From Malurus cyaneus samueli (lineage: Eukaryota; Chordata; Aves; Passeriformes; Maluridae), in assembly GCA_009741485.1 (NCBI GenBank), contig CM019228.1:11616749-11680748 (forward strand): DNA of 64,000 nucleotides, given 5' to 3'. Below the pieces are notes generated by a model. That model saw only the letters and a list, made by a program, of their open reading frames with translations. It was not told the DNA's origin and did no database searches. Position 1 is the stretch's first letter, and every line of letters begins with the position of its first letter. Positions 25,701 through 36,600 of the stretch are shown one piece after another. A program made the position numbers and the translations under genes.

Positions 25701-28130
25701 TGGAACTGTAAGTGAAATTCCCCAGGTGGCAGCCTGGCCTTATGTTGCGGGAAAGGGCAGTTTGTGTCTCTGTGGCTGGGAGAGGGGAAATGAGATTAAG
25801 GCTGTTCAGGACTGACCTTTACTGGGCCAGTTTGGAGCCAAGGAGAGCTCAGGGCCCAGGGCTGGAGCGGTGGCTCTGCAGATCGATTGCCACGATGTCC
25901 TGAGGCTTTAGTGCATCCACAACATCTGCCATGTGGGAACCACGCTGTGGGCACTGCCTGCTCTGGTTTTTAAGGAATGAAACCAGGAGCTGCTGTACTT
26001 CTATCCCTTCCCCCAGCTGATAGATGAGGGGGCTGTGCCCTTCCTTGGGAATTGCTACTCTTTTTGCATCCTAGGGAACCTTGATAAATGCTGCCATACA
26101 CTGGATGCCTCAGTGCAGGTCACATTCAGCATCAACAAAACCCTAAAAATTAATACAATTCCTTTTTTTTTGCTTGTGGGCTTCCCCCATGTTGCATTTT
26201 GCCTTCTCTCAGATTTTTGTCGGAGCTGTTTCTCTGTGGGGTGACACTGTGAAGCAGCAGCAATGGGGTCAGAGCTGTTCAAGACATTAGGGCATTATCC
26301 CAGTAGCTGCTGGATCTGGAAGCAGTGACTGGTCTGTGCTGGAGCTCTGGGAACAGCTCGTGCTCAAGGAGAGAGGAACAGGTGCCACTGCACAGCTGGG
26401 GATGGCCAGACACAGGAGCAAGGGAACAGCAGTGTGTTCAGCACTGATACTGCTCCACAGCCCGATACAGGCCAGGGCTAGGCTGCTCTGTGGCTCGTCC
26501 TTGCGAGCTTCCACCTGCCTGACACCTTCCCTGGCCTCTTCTGATCCAACAATGAGCTCAGCTTTCCCACGGGGCTTCAGGAGACGAGACAACCCTGGCT
26601 GCTGTCCTGTCACCCAGATCCAGCCCACAGTGAGCAGCACCGAGCTCAGCACAGCCCCTGGCCCAGGAGTGGAGAATGCACAGAGAAGGATTTCCTCTAA
26701 TCAAGTAGCTCCAGGAGGCTGTTGTTGAGTTACTGGGTCAATGTGTTTATCTTGGTGTTTTCTTTAGAAAAACGCGAGTCCTTGCCCCCGTGGTTATTTT
26801 TGCCTAACAGCTGTGCTTGCGGTGAGCAGCTGGGAGAGCCGCCTGACTCAGCACATCCCCGGCCTCAGAGCTGCCCAAGGGTGCTCCAGCAGGACCAGGA
26901 GAGCTCTGGGCAAAGCAGGGGGTGCCCTGCTCTGCCTCCCACTGCCTGTGGAGAGAGATATTCAGTCACACGATTAGAGAGGTTTGGAGTGACAGGAAAT
27001 ACTCACTCTGGGTAGTATGTCCACAGATAGCACAAATCCATGATCTTTATTTGGTCTTCATTTCCAAACCATGAACATGTGGAAGCTGTTATGGCCCATA
27101 AAAGTGCTCAATAATGTACAAAGAGCCTGACACAAGGCTGAGGTGCTGTAAGGAACGAGAGCCTCTTCCAGGATTTGGTCCTTGCCAAACCAACCCTACA
27201 GAGAACCCTGAGCCCTTTCCATGCTTCAGTCCTGTGACAACATGCAATGTCTCACGAGCATCTTGAGTCACTTTTCCTTTGGCATGGGGCTGCATTCGAC
27301 CCCTCCACATGTGCTACTGATTTGTAGGATGTTTGCAGGCTGTAGAATTTTGGAGGATTTTGAGAGGGTAGGTAAGAACTGGTGAAGGAAGAGGCTGGGA
27401 AGACACTTTGGCCCCCATGGTTTGAGTAATGGATTAAGAACAGGAAGATTGTGTCACCAGCTCTGGGAAAGAGAACTCTCTCTTCCTCCCTGTTTTCTGC
27501 CCTTTGTCTCCACTCTATCTTTTGACTATAATTTTTGATATAAATGTGGTCCTTCTACATATGATTGTATTATGCCTAACACTTAAAACAGCTTGCAGAG
27601 AATTTTCTGGTACTACTGTACTACAAGTAGGTAACAAAAATAATGTAAAAATGGATCAGATTTCTAAAACACAGAAGGACTTGCACGAACAGCAAAATGC
27701 CCTTAGAGTGAGGAGGAATTAAATGTCTGCTGTAATTTGAGTCCACAGTAAAAAAAGACCCAACTAAAATTCCAGTTGCAGTGAGGTTATTGGGGGCAAC
27801 AGGAAAGGAACTTTCCCTGGAAGCATGAGAATTTGGCTCTTTCACAGGGTGACCATTTTATCGCTTGCCTGAATAGGAGGAAAGGTTCCTTAACTAATAT
27901 GATTTTCTGGCAGCATATCTATGTGGAATTGAGTCTTGTGGAAGCTCTCAAGTTTGTAGTTTGATGGAGAAGAGCAAGAAAACTCTTCTCCCCTGGGAGC
28001 ATCCACGAAGGACTTCCCTCTTTCAGGCTGCCTGTCTTGTACAATTAGGATTTCATAGCAACAAGAGCTAATATTTGTTTACTTCTTTTCAAAATTGTAA
28101 CTGATGTATCTTTCTGAAGGGAGGACTCAG
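25701..28130. other. Unique non-coding stretch
   Basis: No gene or repeat is recognised. The segment 26290-26720 is more GC-rich and carries opposing open frames of 121 and 130 codons that cover the same DNA and have no known domain, so neither is supported. Confidence 0.6.
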
Positions 28131-28166
28131 AAAAAAAAAAAAAGAAAAAAAAAAAAAAAAGAGAGA
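28131..28166. repeat. Poly(A) tract with short GA tail
   Basis: A run of A with one G interruption is followed by GAGAGA. It has the form of a retroposon tail, but no body is recognisable on its 5' side. Confidence 0.9.
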
Positions 28167-28955
28167 ATATGAGTTTGAGGCTTCAATATGACTCACTTCA
28201 GCCAGCTTCAGAATTTGCCTCCATGGACAGCAATGACTCCTTACACACTTGATTGCTCCATTTCCTCCCTGCCCCCTCAGCAGACTTCTTTATGCCAACT
28301 CATACAGAACTTGCAGCAGCACAGGAAGCTTTTTGCTATGTAAGAAGGACTTGAGCCCTTTCACATGCTCTTGTGTCGTTTGTGAAATTAGTTGCACATG
28401 TAGCCTCAGTATGAACTGTGCTGATCTGCTGTTGAAAAACAGGTTTTTCAAAAGCAAAACCATCTTAGTCCATCCATATGTGTGAGTCTGCTTATGTTTG
28501 TGTAATATATATGTATGTGTATGCAGAGAGAGAGAGCACTTTGTCATGATTTGGGTTGACTCAGCAGGATTTGCAACCAATGTTAGTCCTCAAATGCTGC
28601 TGAGACAGAGATTTTAAGGTATGAATAAATAACCAACACGACCTGCTCCACACAGACTTGCTGAACCCTGTCCCGTGGATATACACACGGTGTCATTAGG
28701 AAGGGAGGTTTCAGAGTCTTCCCACTTCATCTGTCCGGTCCTCTGGTGCCAGAGGCAGCTCCATCTGCACCTCTGATCACACAGGGAGCACAGCCCTCGT
28801 CTGAAAGCTAAATACTGTCTTTTGCCCTTCTTTTGTGAGGGAGAATAAAGGGCCTCTTCTCTGCCCTCATGTGCACACAGGACTGACAAAACACTCGTAG
28901 GTGGCTCATAAGATCCTCAAAGTGTTATCAGTGCTACACCATTTCACTGCCTGCC
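28167..28955. other. Unique non-coding stretch
   Basis: No gene recognised. A short TATATGTATGTGTATG / GAGAGAGAGAG purine-pyrimidine patch lies at about 28505-28537. Confidence 0.6.
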
Positions 28956-28959
28956 CTGC

Positions 28960-29180
28960 ACCTTGATAAGATAACTACTCTGAACAACAGCCATCCCTCT
29001 TCAAGGTCAGTCCTGTTTATTGAAGGAGTGGAAACCTGTTATTTAATCTGGGGTTTTCTCTCATGTGCAATAAATACCGTGGCTTTTCTGCAGGTTATGC
29101 TAATGTTTTTGTTCTCACAGACCTTTTGATTAACCATTTAGATGTCGAATGCTTTAAAATAATTTTAGCTAAGTGAAGTG
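28960..29180. promoter_or_regulatory. Candidate conserved non-coding element with GATA and octamer motifs
   Basis: A double GATA site (TGATAAGATAAC, 28964-28975) is followed by a variant octamer ATGCTAAT at 29097-29104. Homeodomain-type cores (GATTAACC, AAAATAATTTTAG) follow up to about 29170. The text is non-repetitive. The enhancer call is inferred from motif density only. Confidence 0.22.
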
Positions 29181-30239
29181 GTTAATCTGGCTCTGCTGAA
29201 TGTGTTCAACCACCTCCACTACTGAGACTGGCATTGAGAAAATCAGTCTGGTAGGTTTACTCACCGTCTTCCACCCGAGTCTTCCAGGAATTACTCGTTT
29301 TGTGGGTGCTTTAGAGCACAGGCAGGGTAGGAACAAATCCCAAACCAGTCTAGCTGGGTTGAGCAGAAAGAGGTGGAGGGAAGCAGCTGACTTGTGTGTG
29401 AGAAAACAGCAAACCTAAGTCAGCAAAGTGGTTTGATGGGACTATTCCTGCTCCTTCTTTCCAGTTAACAGGGAGGTGTCAGAAATTTAGCTCCTAGTGA
29501 GAAAAGATATCTTCCTTTCCCTGCCTTTCTCCCCTGTTAAGGGACAAGAAACTTCCTTCACATCTTACATGTTGCGTGTGCATGTTTGAAATAGCCCACA
29601 TATAGGACTGATTTCTGAAACCTACCTTTACAGAAACTTGTGCGTTTTTAAACCTGCTCACAAACTCAATTAACACGTGAAATTTAAATGCTCCCTCCTC
29701 TTCTTGAAGTTCTGGCTACTTCAGATCAAATCCAGTTTTCATCCTGAAGCCCAGGATGGGCTGCTCACCACACTACATTCTCGTTTCTGTAGGATCTGAT
29801 CCTCCACCTCCATCCTACCTTGAAAGAAGAGGTATTCAATCAGTAAAATGCACTTAACCCTTTCCCAGCATGTTCAGCACCTCCTACTGCAGAATTTTAG
29901 CCTTTTTGCCTTCCCCCTTGCCTCATCTTTCCACGGGTCTTTGCTTCTCATTAAATCACTGACAGTCCTGGGATTATTTAACTGCATGAACAGCACTTCC
30001 CCCGAAACATCCCTGGCCCTTTAGTATGCTCCACCTCTAAAAGAAAAAAACGTGGAGAGGGTAAAAGGATCCCCAGCAGTGGGAACAAAGGCAGGTGCTG
30101 GGTGCTGGAGCCACCCCTGCTGTGTGATCCACCTTGCCTTGAGCCTGTGGCTTTAACAACATCTTTGTCCTCTGAAAGCCTGAGCCTGCACAGCACAATA
30201 AATAATGCCTTGGAGCAATGTGACCCGTGGCAAGCAGTA
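29181..30239. other. Unique non-coding stretch
   Basis: No gene, transposon or RNA recognised. Confidence 0.6.
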
Positions 30240-30460
30240 AGTGATGACATTGTCAGACACACACAACTGTTGAAACAACCAGGCTGTAATCATCGCGCTG
30301 TACCCACGGAAAGACATTTGGCAAATGAGATTCCATTTTCACATTGGTCTGTGCCGAGCATGTAAATTTCCAGTGGGACAAGCGGCATTAGGGATGTGTA
30401 ATTGATTGTCTGAATTATAATAAACAAGCTGTGACAGGTGATCATCCATCATATTCCTGC
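30240..30460. promoter_or_regulatory. Candidate conserved non-coding element with HOX/PBX/MEIS-type motifs
   Basis: TAATTGATTG (30399-30408) combines a homeodomain core with a PBX-like half. ATAAACA (30420-30426) is a forkhead core, and TGACAG (30432-30437) is the MEIS/TGIF core. The three lie within 40 bp in non-repetitive sequence. This grouping is common in developmental enhancers, but function is inferred. Confidence 0.25.
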
Positions 30461-31049
30461 TGCGTGTTCCAGCACCGCTGTGAAACGCTGAGAGAGAGGG
30501 AGAGAGACGGAACACGAGCAAGGAAAATGGGAAGTCGGGTTCATACAGAAGGAATTGAAGAGAAAACACAGTGGAAGTGAGAGGGGACTGTGACTGGGAG
30601 GAAATGCGTGCCCTGATTCCTGAGGGATGTGGAGGCCTGTGGTGTGCAGCGGTGCTGTTGCAGAATCCCAGTGATCGGAATGACGGTTCTCTCCTAAGGG
30701 GCACAGCAGTCTAGAGCAGCTCAGGTCTTTTGTTTCTCAGACCAGCCTTTCCTGGGAGAAGATTATTGCTCTTGGACTGGAGTGTTGAGAAAACAGACAT
30801 GTTGGGAAAAAAAAAATTAGGGAAATGGTATCTCTGGCTAGAAGGACAGAGGTATTTTCCGGAATATTTGCAGGCGTACCTCTTGGGAAGCCCCATGCTC
30901 TAATTTCCGCCCTCTGTACTCAAGCTGACTAAGCAACTGTGGGAATAATTTACCATTTTAATATACCCAGTTTTCTTTGTGTTACTTGTTGTCTTTGCAG
31001 TATGAATGATCACAATTTCCCCCCCAAGTTTGGGAAATTATGTTTCTCT

Positions 31050-31160
31050 CTGATTTGCTTATGGACAGCTTAACGGCATTATGACAATCATTCAAATTGT
31101 ATTGCCACAGTATTGTTTATAGTTGCTGCTTGATCAAATTGCTCAGACAGTTCCCCTACA
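31050..31160. promoter_or_regulatory. Candidate conserved non-coding element
   Basis: Non-repetitive AT-rich text has a forkhead core TGTTTAT at 31114-31120, several CAAT/ATTG SOX-like cores (31084-31105), and a TGATCAAATTG string near 31131-31141. The texture resembles vertebrate conserved elements. Only cross-species alignment could confirm it. Confidence 0.2.
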
Positions 31161-32085
31161 GACCTTTGCCCATAAACATTCAAAATTCACTCTCTGCAAA
31201 CACCAGAATTTGTGATGTAAATGCTTGTGTAAAATGGATGTGAACACAACTGGTGCAAATTCACATCGATGGGGTAAAAGAATGATGTAAACGGGGGAAA
31301 AATTCTTAAAATTATGATGGCATTTTAGAGAAATTATAAAAATCTTTCAAGACACAATATTTGTTATTTGATCATACAGCAGTTATAACAGATTTCTTGA
31401 TGTGGCTGAGGCTTTGAGATTAAGCTTCTTTCCAGAGGGTAAAAATAATTCCATCTTTTTGGGTAATGACTGTCTGTGGACATATCTCCAACTGAGACTG
31501 CTCTGCCCAGATGTCAAATTTCAGTCCTGTCCCACTGAAATCTTGCAATCGGTGAAGCAGTGCCCGTTTGTTCCTTGAATTCTTTCTCAGGAATTCAATT
31601 GAGGCATCCAAGTTTTCTATGAAAACAGAAGTGGTGGAGGGGAAGGCATAGTGAAAAACATTGGTCTCTGCAACTGGGAGCAAACCCTTTCCCAAGAAAC
31701 AGAAACGAGGGTGGGAATGGAAAAGCTTTGTAGCGAAGCAGGATATGTTCTGGGCAGAGACTCACTGGATCTGAGGCGGAATATTTACCTTCTCACCATT
31801 TTCTTTTCTGATGGTTATTCTGTGACTCAAGGAAAACATGGGAAGGGATGCAGTTGGAGAAGTGAGAAATCTCAGTGGAGGCTTTATCTCTGAAGGGAAA
31901 TGGGAGATGGCTCGGACTGGGAAGCTGCAGGGCTGTGCTGCCTGGCTCTGTCTGTAAGTAACTGCTGCTGGCACAGCAGGGATTTATTTTGGCCCAGACC
32001 TGCCCTGGGAACAGCAGAGAAACTAAGGCTCTTGGAATTCTCCCCCTTTACGATTCACTCAGCAACTTGGCTTCAAAAGAGTATT
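31161..32085. other. Unique non-coding stretch
   Basis: A minus-strand open frame of 91 codons (31420-31695) has a natural-looking composition but no family match that I recognise, and chance frames of this length are expected in the window. No repeat recognised. Confidence 0.55.
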
Positions 32086-32126
32086 AAAAAAAAAAAAAAA
32101 AAAAAGAGAGAGAGAGAAGAGAGAGC
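32086..32126. repeat. Poly(A) tract with GA repeat
   Basis: Twenty A are followed by alternating GA units and GAGAGAGC. Simple repeat. Confidence 0.92.
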
Positions 32127-32489
32127 AGGAAATGTATCCAAATATTGAAGCCAAGGTTTGTATGTGAAACTGTGAGGAGGAGATTAAAGACCCAACAACG
32201 CGGGCTCCCTGAACAGGGAATTTAAAAGGGACTGGAAGGAAGCGCTTGTGCAGATGGAGAGGGGTGAACTCCTACTCTGAAGAGCTTGTTCAGCCCTGTG
32301 TGAAATCTGGTTGTGATCCCTGGGCAGGGAGTAACCTCCTTCCCAGCAAACACACACCGAATTCCCAGTGTCTGTGGCAGGGGAAGGAGTGAGAGGCTGC
32401 AGGGAAGGAGACTCTTTGTGTTTGTGTGTTTTGATCATGCCAATTTTTGTTGTTTCCATCAGTGCTGCTGCTCTTCCCCAGGCGCCTCG

Positions 32490-32512
32490 TCCCTTCCCTT
32501 CCCTTCCCTTCC
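32490..32512. repeat. Short TTCCC microsatellite
   Basis: About four tandem CCCTT units form a polypyrimidine patch. Confidence 0.85.
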
Positions 32513-32684
32513 AGAGACTGTGGTGTCCTTGGGCTTAATGTTCATCTCCCATGTAGGAGGGGAACCACAAAGCCCTGAGCCAGCAAGGAATCTGGCAATG
32601 GCATGAACAAAACACACCGTGGGATCAAAGTCACCTGGTGCATAATGATTCAAACTTGTTCAGGTGAAAACATCAGAACTAGGA

Positions 32685-32715
32685 TTTTTTTTTTCTTTTT
32701 TTTTTTTTTTTTTTT
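32685..32715. repeat. Poly(T) tract
   Basis: T run with a single C interruption, about 200 bp before the assembly gap. Confidence 0.92.
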
Positions 32716-32920
32716 AATAATGCTGGAAAGCTTTAGTGAGTTCACATGGGACACAGTTCAGTCCATGTGAAAGGAATGTAAAATATAAATTTCAGTATGG
32801 CTATTATTTGTTACATTTTGTATTTTTAGCCTAGAGGATGAATTATATATACTAAATACCTGTTTCAGCACATAACCCGCTAATTCACAAGCATGTGGCA
32901 GATGCTGGAACCTCAGTATT

Positions 32921-32945
32921 NNNNNNNNNNNNNNNNNNNNNNNNN
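32921..32945. other. Assembly gap (25 N)
   Basis: Twenty-five N bases. A round, short N run of this kind is usually a placeholder of unknown size. The following 100 bases are rich in long homopolymers (33045-33050 and nearby), consistent with poor read quality at a contig end. The gap lies directly at the 3' side of a retroviral LTR. Confidence 0.98.
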
Positions 32946-33051
32946 GAGAGAGATTAAATAAGTTTAAGAAGTTTACTTCCTTTAAACCCCTGTTTTTTTG
33001 GGGGCCCCCCTTTTAAAAATTAGGAAAATTGGTTTTTTTTGGGGGGGGGGT

Positions 33052-33605
33052 TTTGTTGTTTAATCCTGGTAGGCAGCTAGGCCCCAAGCAGCTGCTCATG
33101 CACAGGTTGGGGGAGAGAACTGGAAGCAGAAAAAACTTGTGAGTTGAGATAGAGACAGAATAAAGGTAAAGCAAAAGCTGCCCATGCAAACAGAACAAAA
33201 TAAGAAAATCCTTTGCTAATTCCTTTTGGCAGGAGGTGTTCAGCCATGCCCAGAAGAGCAGGGCTTCATCTCACCTAGTGGTCACTTGGAAAGACAAATG
33301 CTGTAAGTCCCACAGTTGCTCCTCTTTCCACCCTTGCTCCCAGCTCTATATGCTCAGCACAATGCCATATATGGTCTGGGATATCTCTCTGGTCAGTTGA
33401 GGTCAGCTGTCCTGGCTATGTCCCCTCACAGGTTCTTGTTTTCCCCAGGGTGAGAAATAGAGGAGGTCTGGGTGATGTTCAAGTACTGCTCAGTGATGGC
33501 TAAAACATCTTTGTTATTCAACAGCTTTGCAGCAAAATCCAAAACACAGCCCCATGCAAGCTCCTAGGAAGAAAATTGACTCTACCCCAGTCCAAGCCAG
33601 AGAAA
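33052..33605 (-). mobile_element. Avian endogenous-retrovirus LTR (solo LTR or LTR at a gap)
   Basis: The segment follows, in reverse orientation, a very common avian LTR family from beginning to end. At the left is the 3' end of the LTR (33052-33080, related to the family's '...ttaaaccacgaca' terminus read on the other strand). Next come the block around 33137-33150 ('cttgtgagttgagat'), the block at 33165-33178, and the region 33386-33426 ('ggtcagttgaggtcagctg'). The LTR 5' end is near 33590-33605. On the minus strand a TATA-like GCATATAGAGC lies at 33344-33354, where the family has its TATA box. The usual ATTAAA polyadenylation signal position (about 33155-33163) is altered, so the promoter/terminator unit is decayed. 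No gag, pol or env sequence is visible. Because the LTR 3' end abuts the gap, an internal region could be missing there. LTR subfamily was not assigned. Confidence 0.85.
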
Positions 33606-36600
33606 GATTTCATAGTAAAAATATTATTTTAAATGTTATTTCTTTCATTATATCCATGATTATAACCTTGATGCTATCATTACAAACATGAATAATTGCA
33701 CATATAATGAGCATGTCTTGTATTAAGCTACTTAGAATAACAGTTATTTGCATACTGAGCCATATAAGAGCAACAAAATATTGCAAAATTAATTCTGTAA
33801 CACCCTCATACTGCAAAAATGTTGTCAGATTTAATATGTAATACAATCCAGCACAACATTCGCCTGAGCCAATGTGTTTTTTTATCACAGATCTTTCTTT
33901 CCTTTATTTCATCTTCTATCTATTTTATATATAATGTCAACATCGTAGAGAAAAATGACACCATCTTTTTTTATGCACATCCTCAAAGTTTTGCCACTGA
34001 CCTGTAGATTTCTAGGTAAGGCCATGGTCATTTAAGTTGTTCAAAGGACATTTGTCTCCTCTTTTTCTTCCATTCACTTACAAATGTATTACTTTTTTTT
34101 TTTTTTTTTTTTCCCTGTTTTTTTTTTCATTTTCCAATTAAAAAAGAACCAAACAAAACCCATCCAATGTTTGGCTAGAGGTGTTTCTTAAGGAAATATA
34201 TTTACTGCAAGTGTAGCTCTTATGTTCATTGAAAAGTCAAACATTTCAAAGTGCTCTTTTTTGGCTTAGATTTCTAATGTATGAGAAATAATAGTAATTT
34301 AAAAAAAAAAAAAGCAATCCCTCTTCATACATAGACACAAGACCAAATCCTCTATTCTATATGGTTAGTGTATTAGGATTTTAAAGTGGATATATTTCTT
34401 TCTTGATGTTCCTAACAACAAATTGTTAAATGATGGATATTGGAGTGTTTAGTGAAGAGAAAAACCTTGTGTTGAGCTGTGCAAGTGGACATGCAATGAT
34501 TAGTAATACTGATGTCACCAAGAACATGAGAAACACCTTGTGCCAGCAGGAATCTTTTAAATGCCTAACTTTTCTATTGCTTTTTGTTATTGTCCTGGCC
34601 AAAACCCACTCTGGCATCCCAGCAACAGCAAGTTAAGGCCATATATATGCCATGCCCACCTTTTGCCTTGCTGAAGTCACAAAAAGTACCAGCAGAGCCC
34701 AGCACAACTTTTGCCTTCCCTTGAAAAATTCCAGTAAGGTACAGCTGTCTTCTGCAAGTCCTCACTGGAACAGGACCCTTCCATCCTCCCTAAAATCAGC
34801 CTGCCAAGGCTGTGTTGAGGGCAAACAGGGTTGGCCACAAGGGAAGACTGGAATTTATTCATGGGCACCAACAGCAAGCAAGAAAGAATAATGAGAAGAA
34901 CCCTAGGAACTCTTAACATAATTACATAATGTCCAGCAGAGCCAGCAAAATATGAAAACTAATTTCAGAACAAAAGCTATAAACCTTAATATGGTCATAC
35001 AAAGACCTAGGAAACAAAGTAATTCCTCACTTCCATGATTTTCAATAGGGAAATAATATTTCAGAGCAATTAAGGTCTCAGATCTTTATCTAGAGCTTAT
35101 TACTTTTAGTGTTTCAGTCCAAACACTGAAAAGCAAACTTTCAGAGGCAAGCTGGGTAAGGGGGATGTGGTTATGTTGACAGCTAAAGGATCATGCCTTC
35201 TCCTTGACAATTGCCTCTTCAGTCTGGAGCCCCTCGTGCCTGGTTAAAGGTATTGAGGAGGAAAAGGAACGCCATAATTTAAGCTGTGGACACATTGTTC
35301 TTTCTTCTGCTGAGCAGCATCCTGGTGCTGTCCTGCTGCATACATTCTAGGAAGAGGAGAGGATAATGCAGATGCAAAAACACTATGGGACTCGCCAGGA
35401 AGGAATGATAAATCTTGAAGGAAGCCAAATTCAGTGGCTTTAGGATTCCAGGTGACCCCTAGCATTCCAATGCAATAAATGCAGCTGTTTTTTTTTTTTT
35501 TGTCCCAGCCAGATCATCTGTTAAGTTGGACATGACAATATTTTTCTCCTTTCTTTTATAAATGTAAACAAAACTGAGCAGAGAGCAGAAATCCTCCGCA
35601 GCCTTAAGATACCAAATTTTTCATTTGACCTTTATAAAAAGTCAACTTGTGCTTTGTTTCTTTAACGTGAAATCTAAAATGCCCTCCAGCCCCTTCCTCA
35701 CAGAATCCATTTTTGACCATAAGCAAAGCAATTCTGCGTTTGCTCCTTTCATCCACTGCTGATGCTCAGGAGGCAGGGGGGTCATTTCTGCTTTTTGTTT
35801 CTGCTGGAGAGTTCAGATTGATGAGCTCTGGTGTCACCCCTGTAAGGTCCCTCACTTTGCAGTTCGCTTTGCAGAACATCAGGGTGAGCTCAGTTTGGGG
35901 AGGGATAACTCAAATAACTGTGGATTGAGCAGGGATGACACCCTGGGGTGCTGGGGGTGCCTGTGCTGCTGGCAAGGACGAGTTCAGCCAGTTCTTGAGC
36001 TCCTCAGGCTGGAACAGCAGCTCAAGGAGGGTGACTCACAGTTTGGAGATCCCCCACCACGGCACAGTGAGGCTGAAATTTTGGAACAGGGAAACACCTC
36101 TGTATGCAGCTGGTGGGTCACAGTTCTGCAGAACTCCTTCATTACATGGAACAGGTTTGATAAGGGTGCGTATGAAGCGTCCTCAGAATTAATTTGCTTA
36201 TGTTCCACAAAGCATCACCCCAGGGATTTTCTCACAGTAATTTGTGTTCTGGCTCTCGAGTTGCAGTGGGGGATTCACATCCTGTTCCTTTAAAAACTCT
36301 GAGTAAAACTCATTGCCATCAGTGTCTCCCGAAGTGATGAGGTACAGAAAACCCTTCCCCAAGAGCTCCGCTGTGTCTCTCCAGGTGAGCTCTCCTGGGA
36401 GCACTTCCCAGCTGGTACCCAGGCTTGAAGGGACACGTCCCTTGACCTTGTTCCTGGTACCACACCCACAGTGCATAGTTTTGGACACAGGCATGCATGC
36501 CTTATCATGCCAGCTGTGGTCAAGTATCCACATGAAACCCAGCTTTCCAAAGAGGATGCTTCAGCCTGGACGTGTTGGTGAAGAATCACAGCTTCCTGTC

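Noticed and set aside
31420..31695. Minus-strand frame of 91 codons with natural composition
   Set aside because: No family recognised, no compelling splice acceptor, and dozens of chance frames of similar length are expected on six frames of 64 kb.
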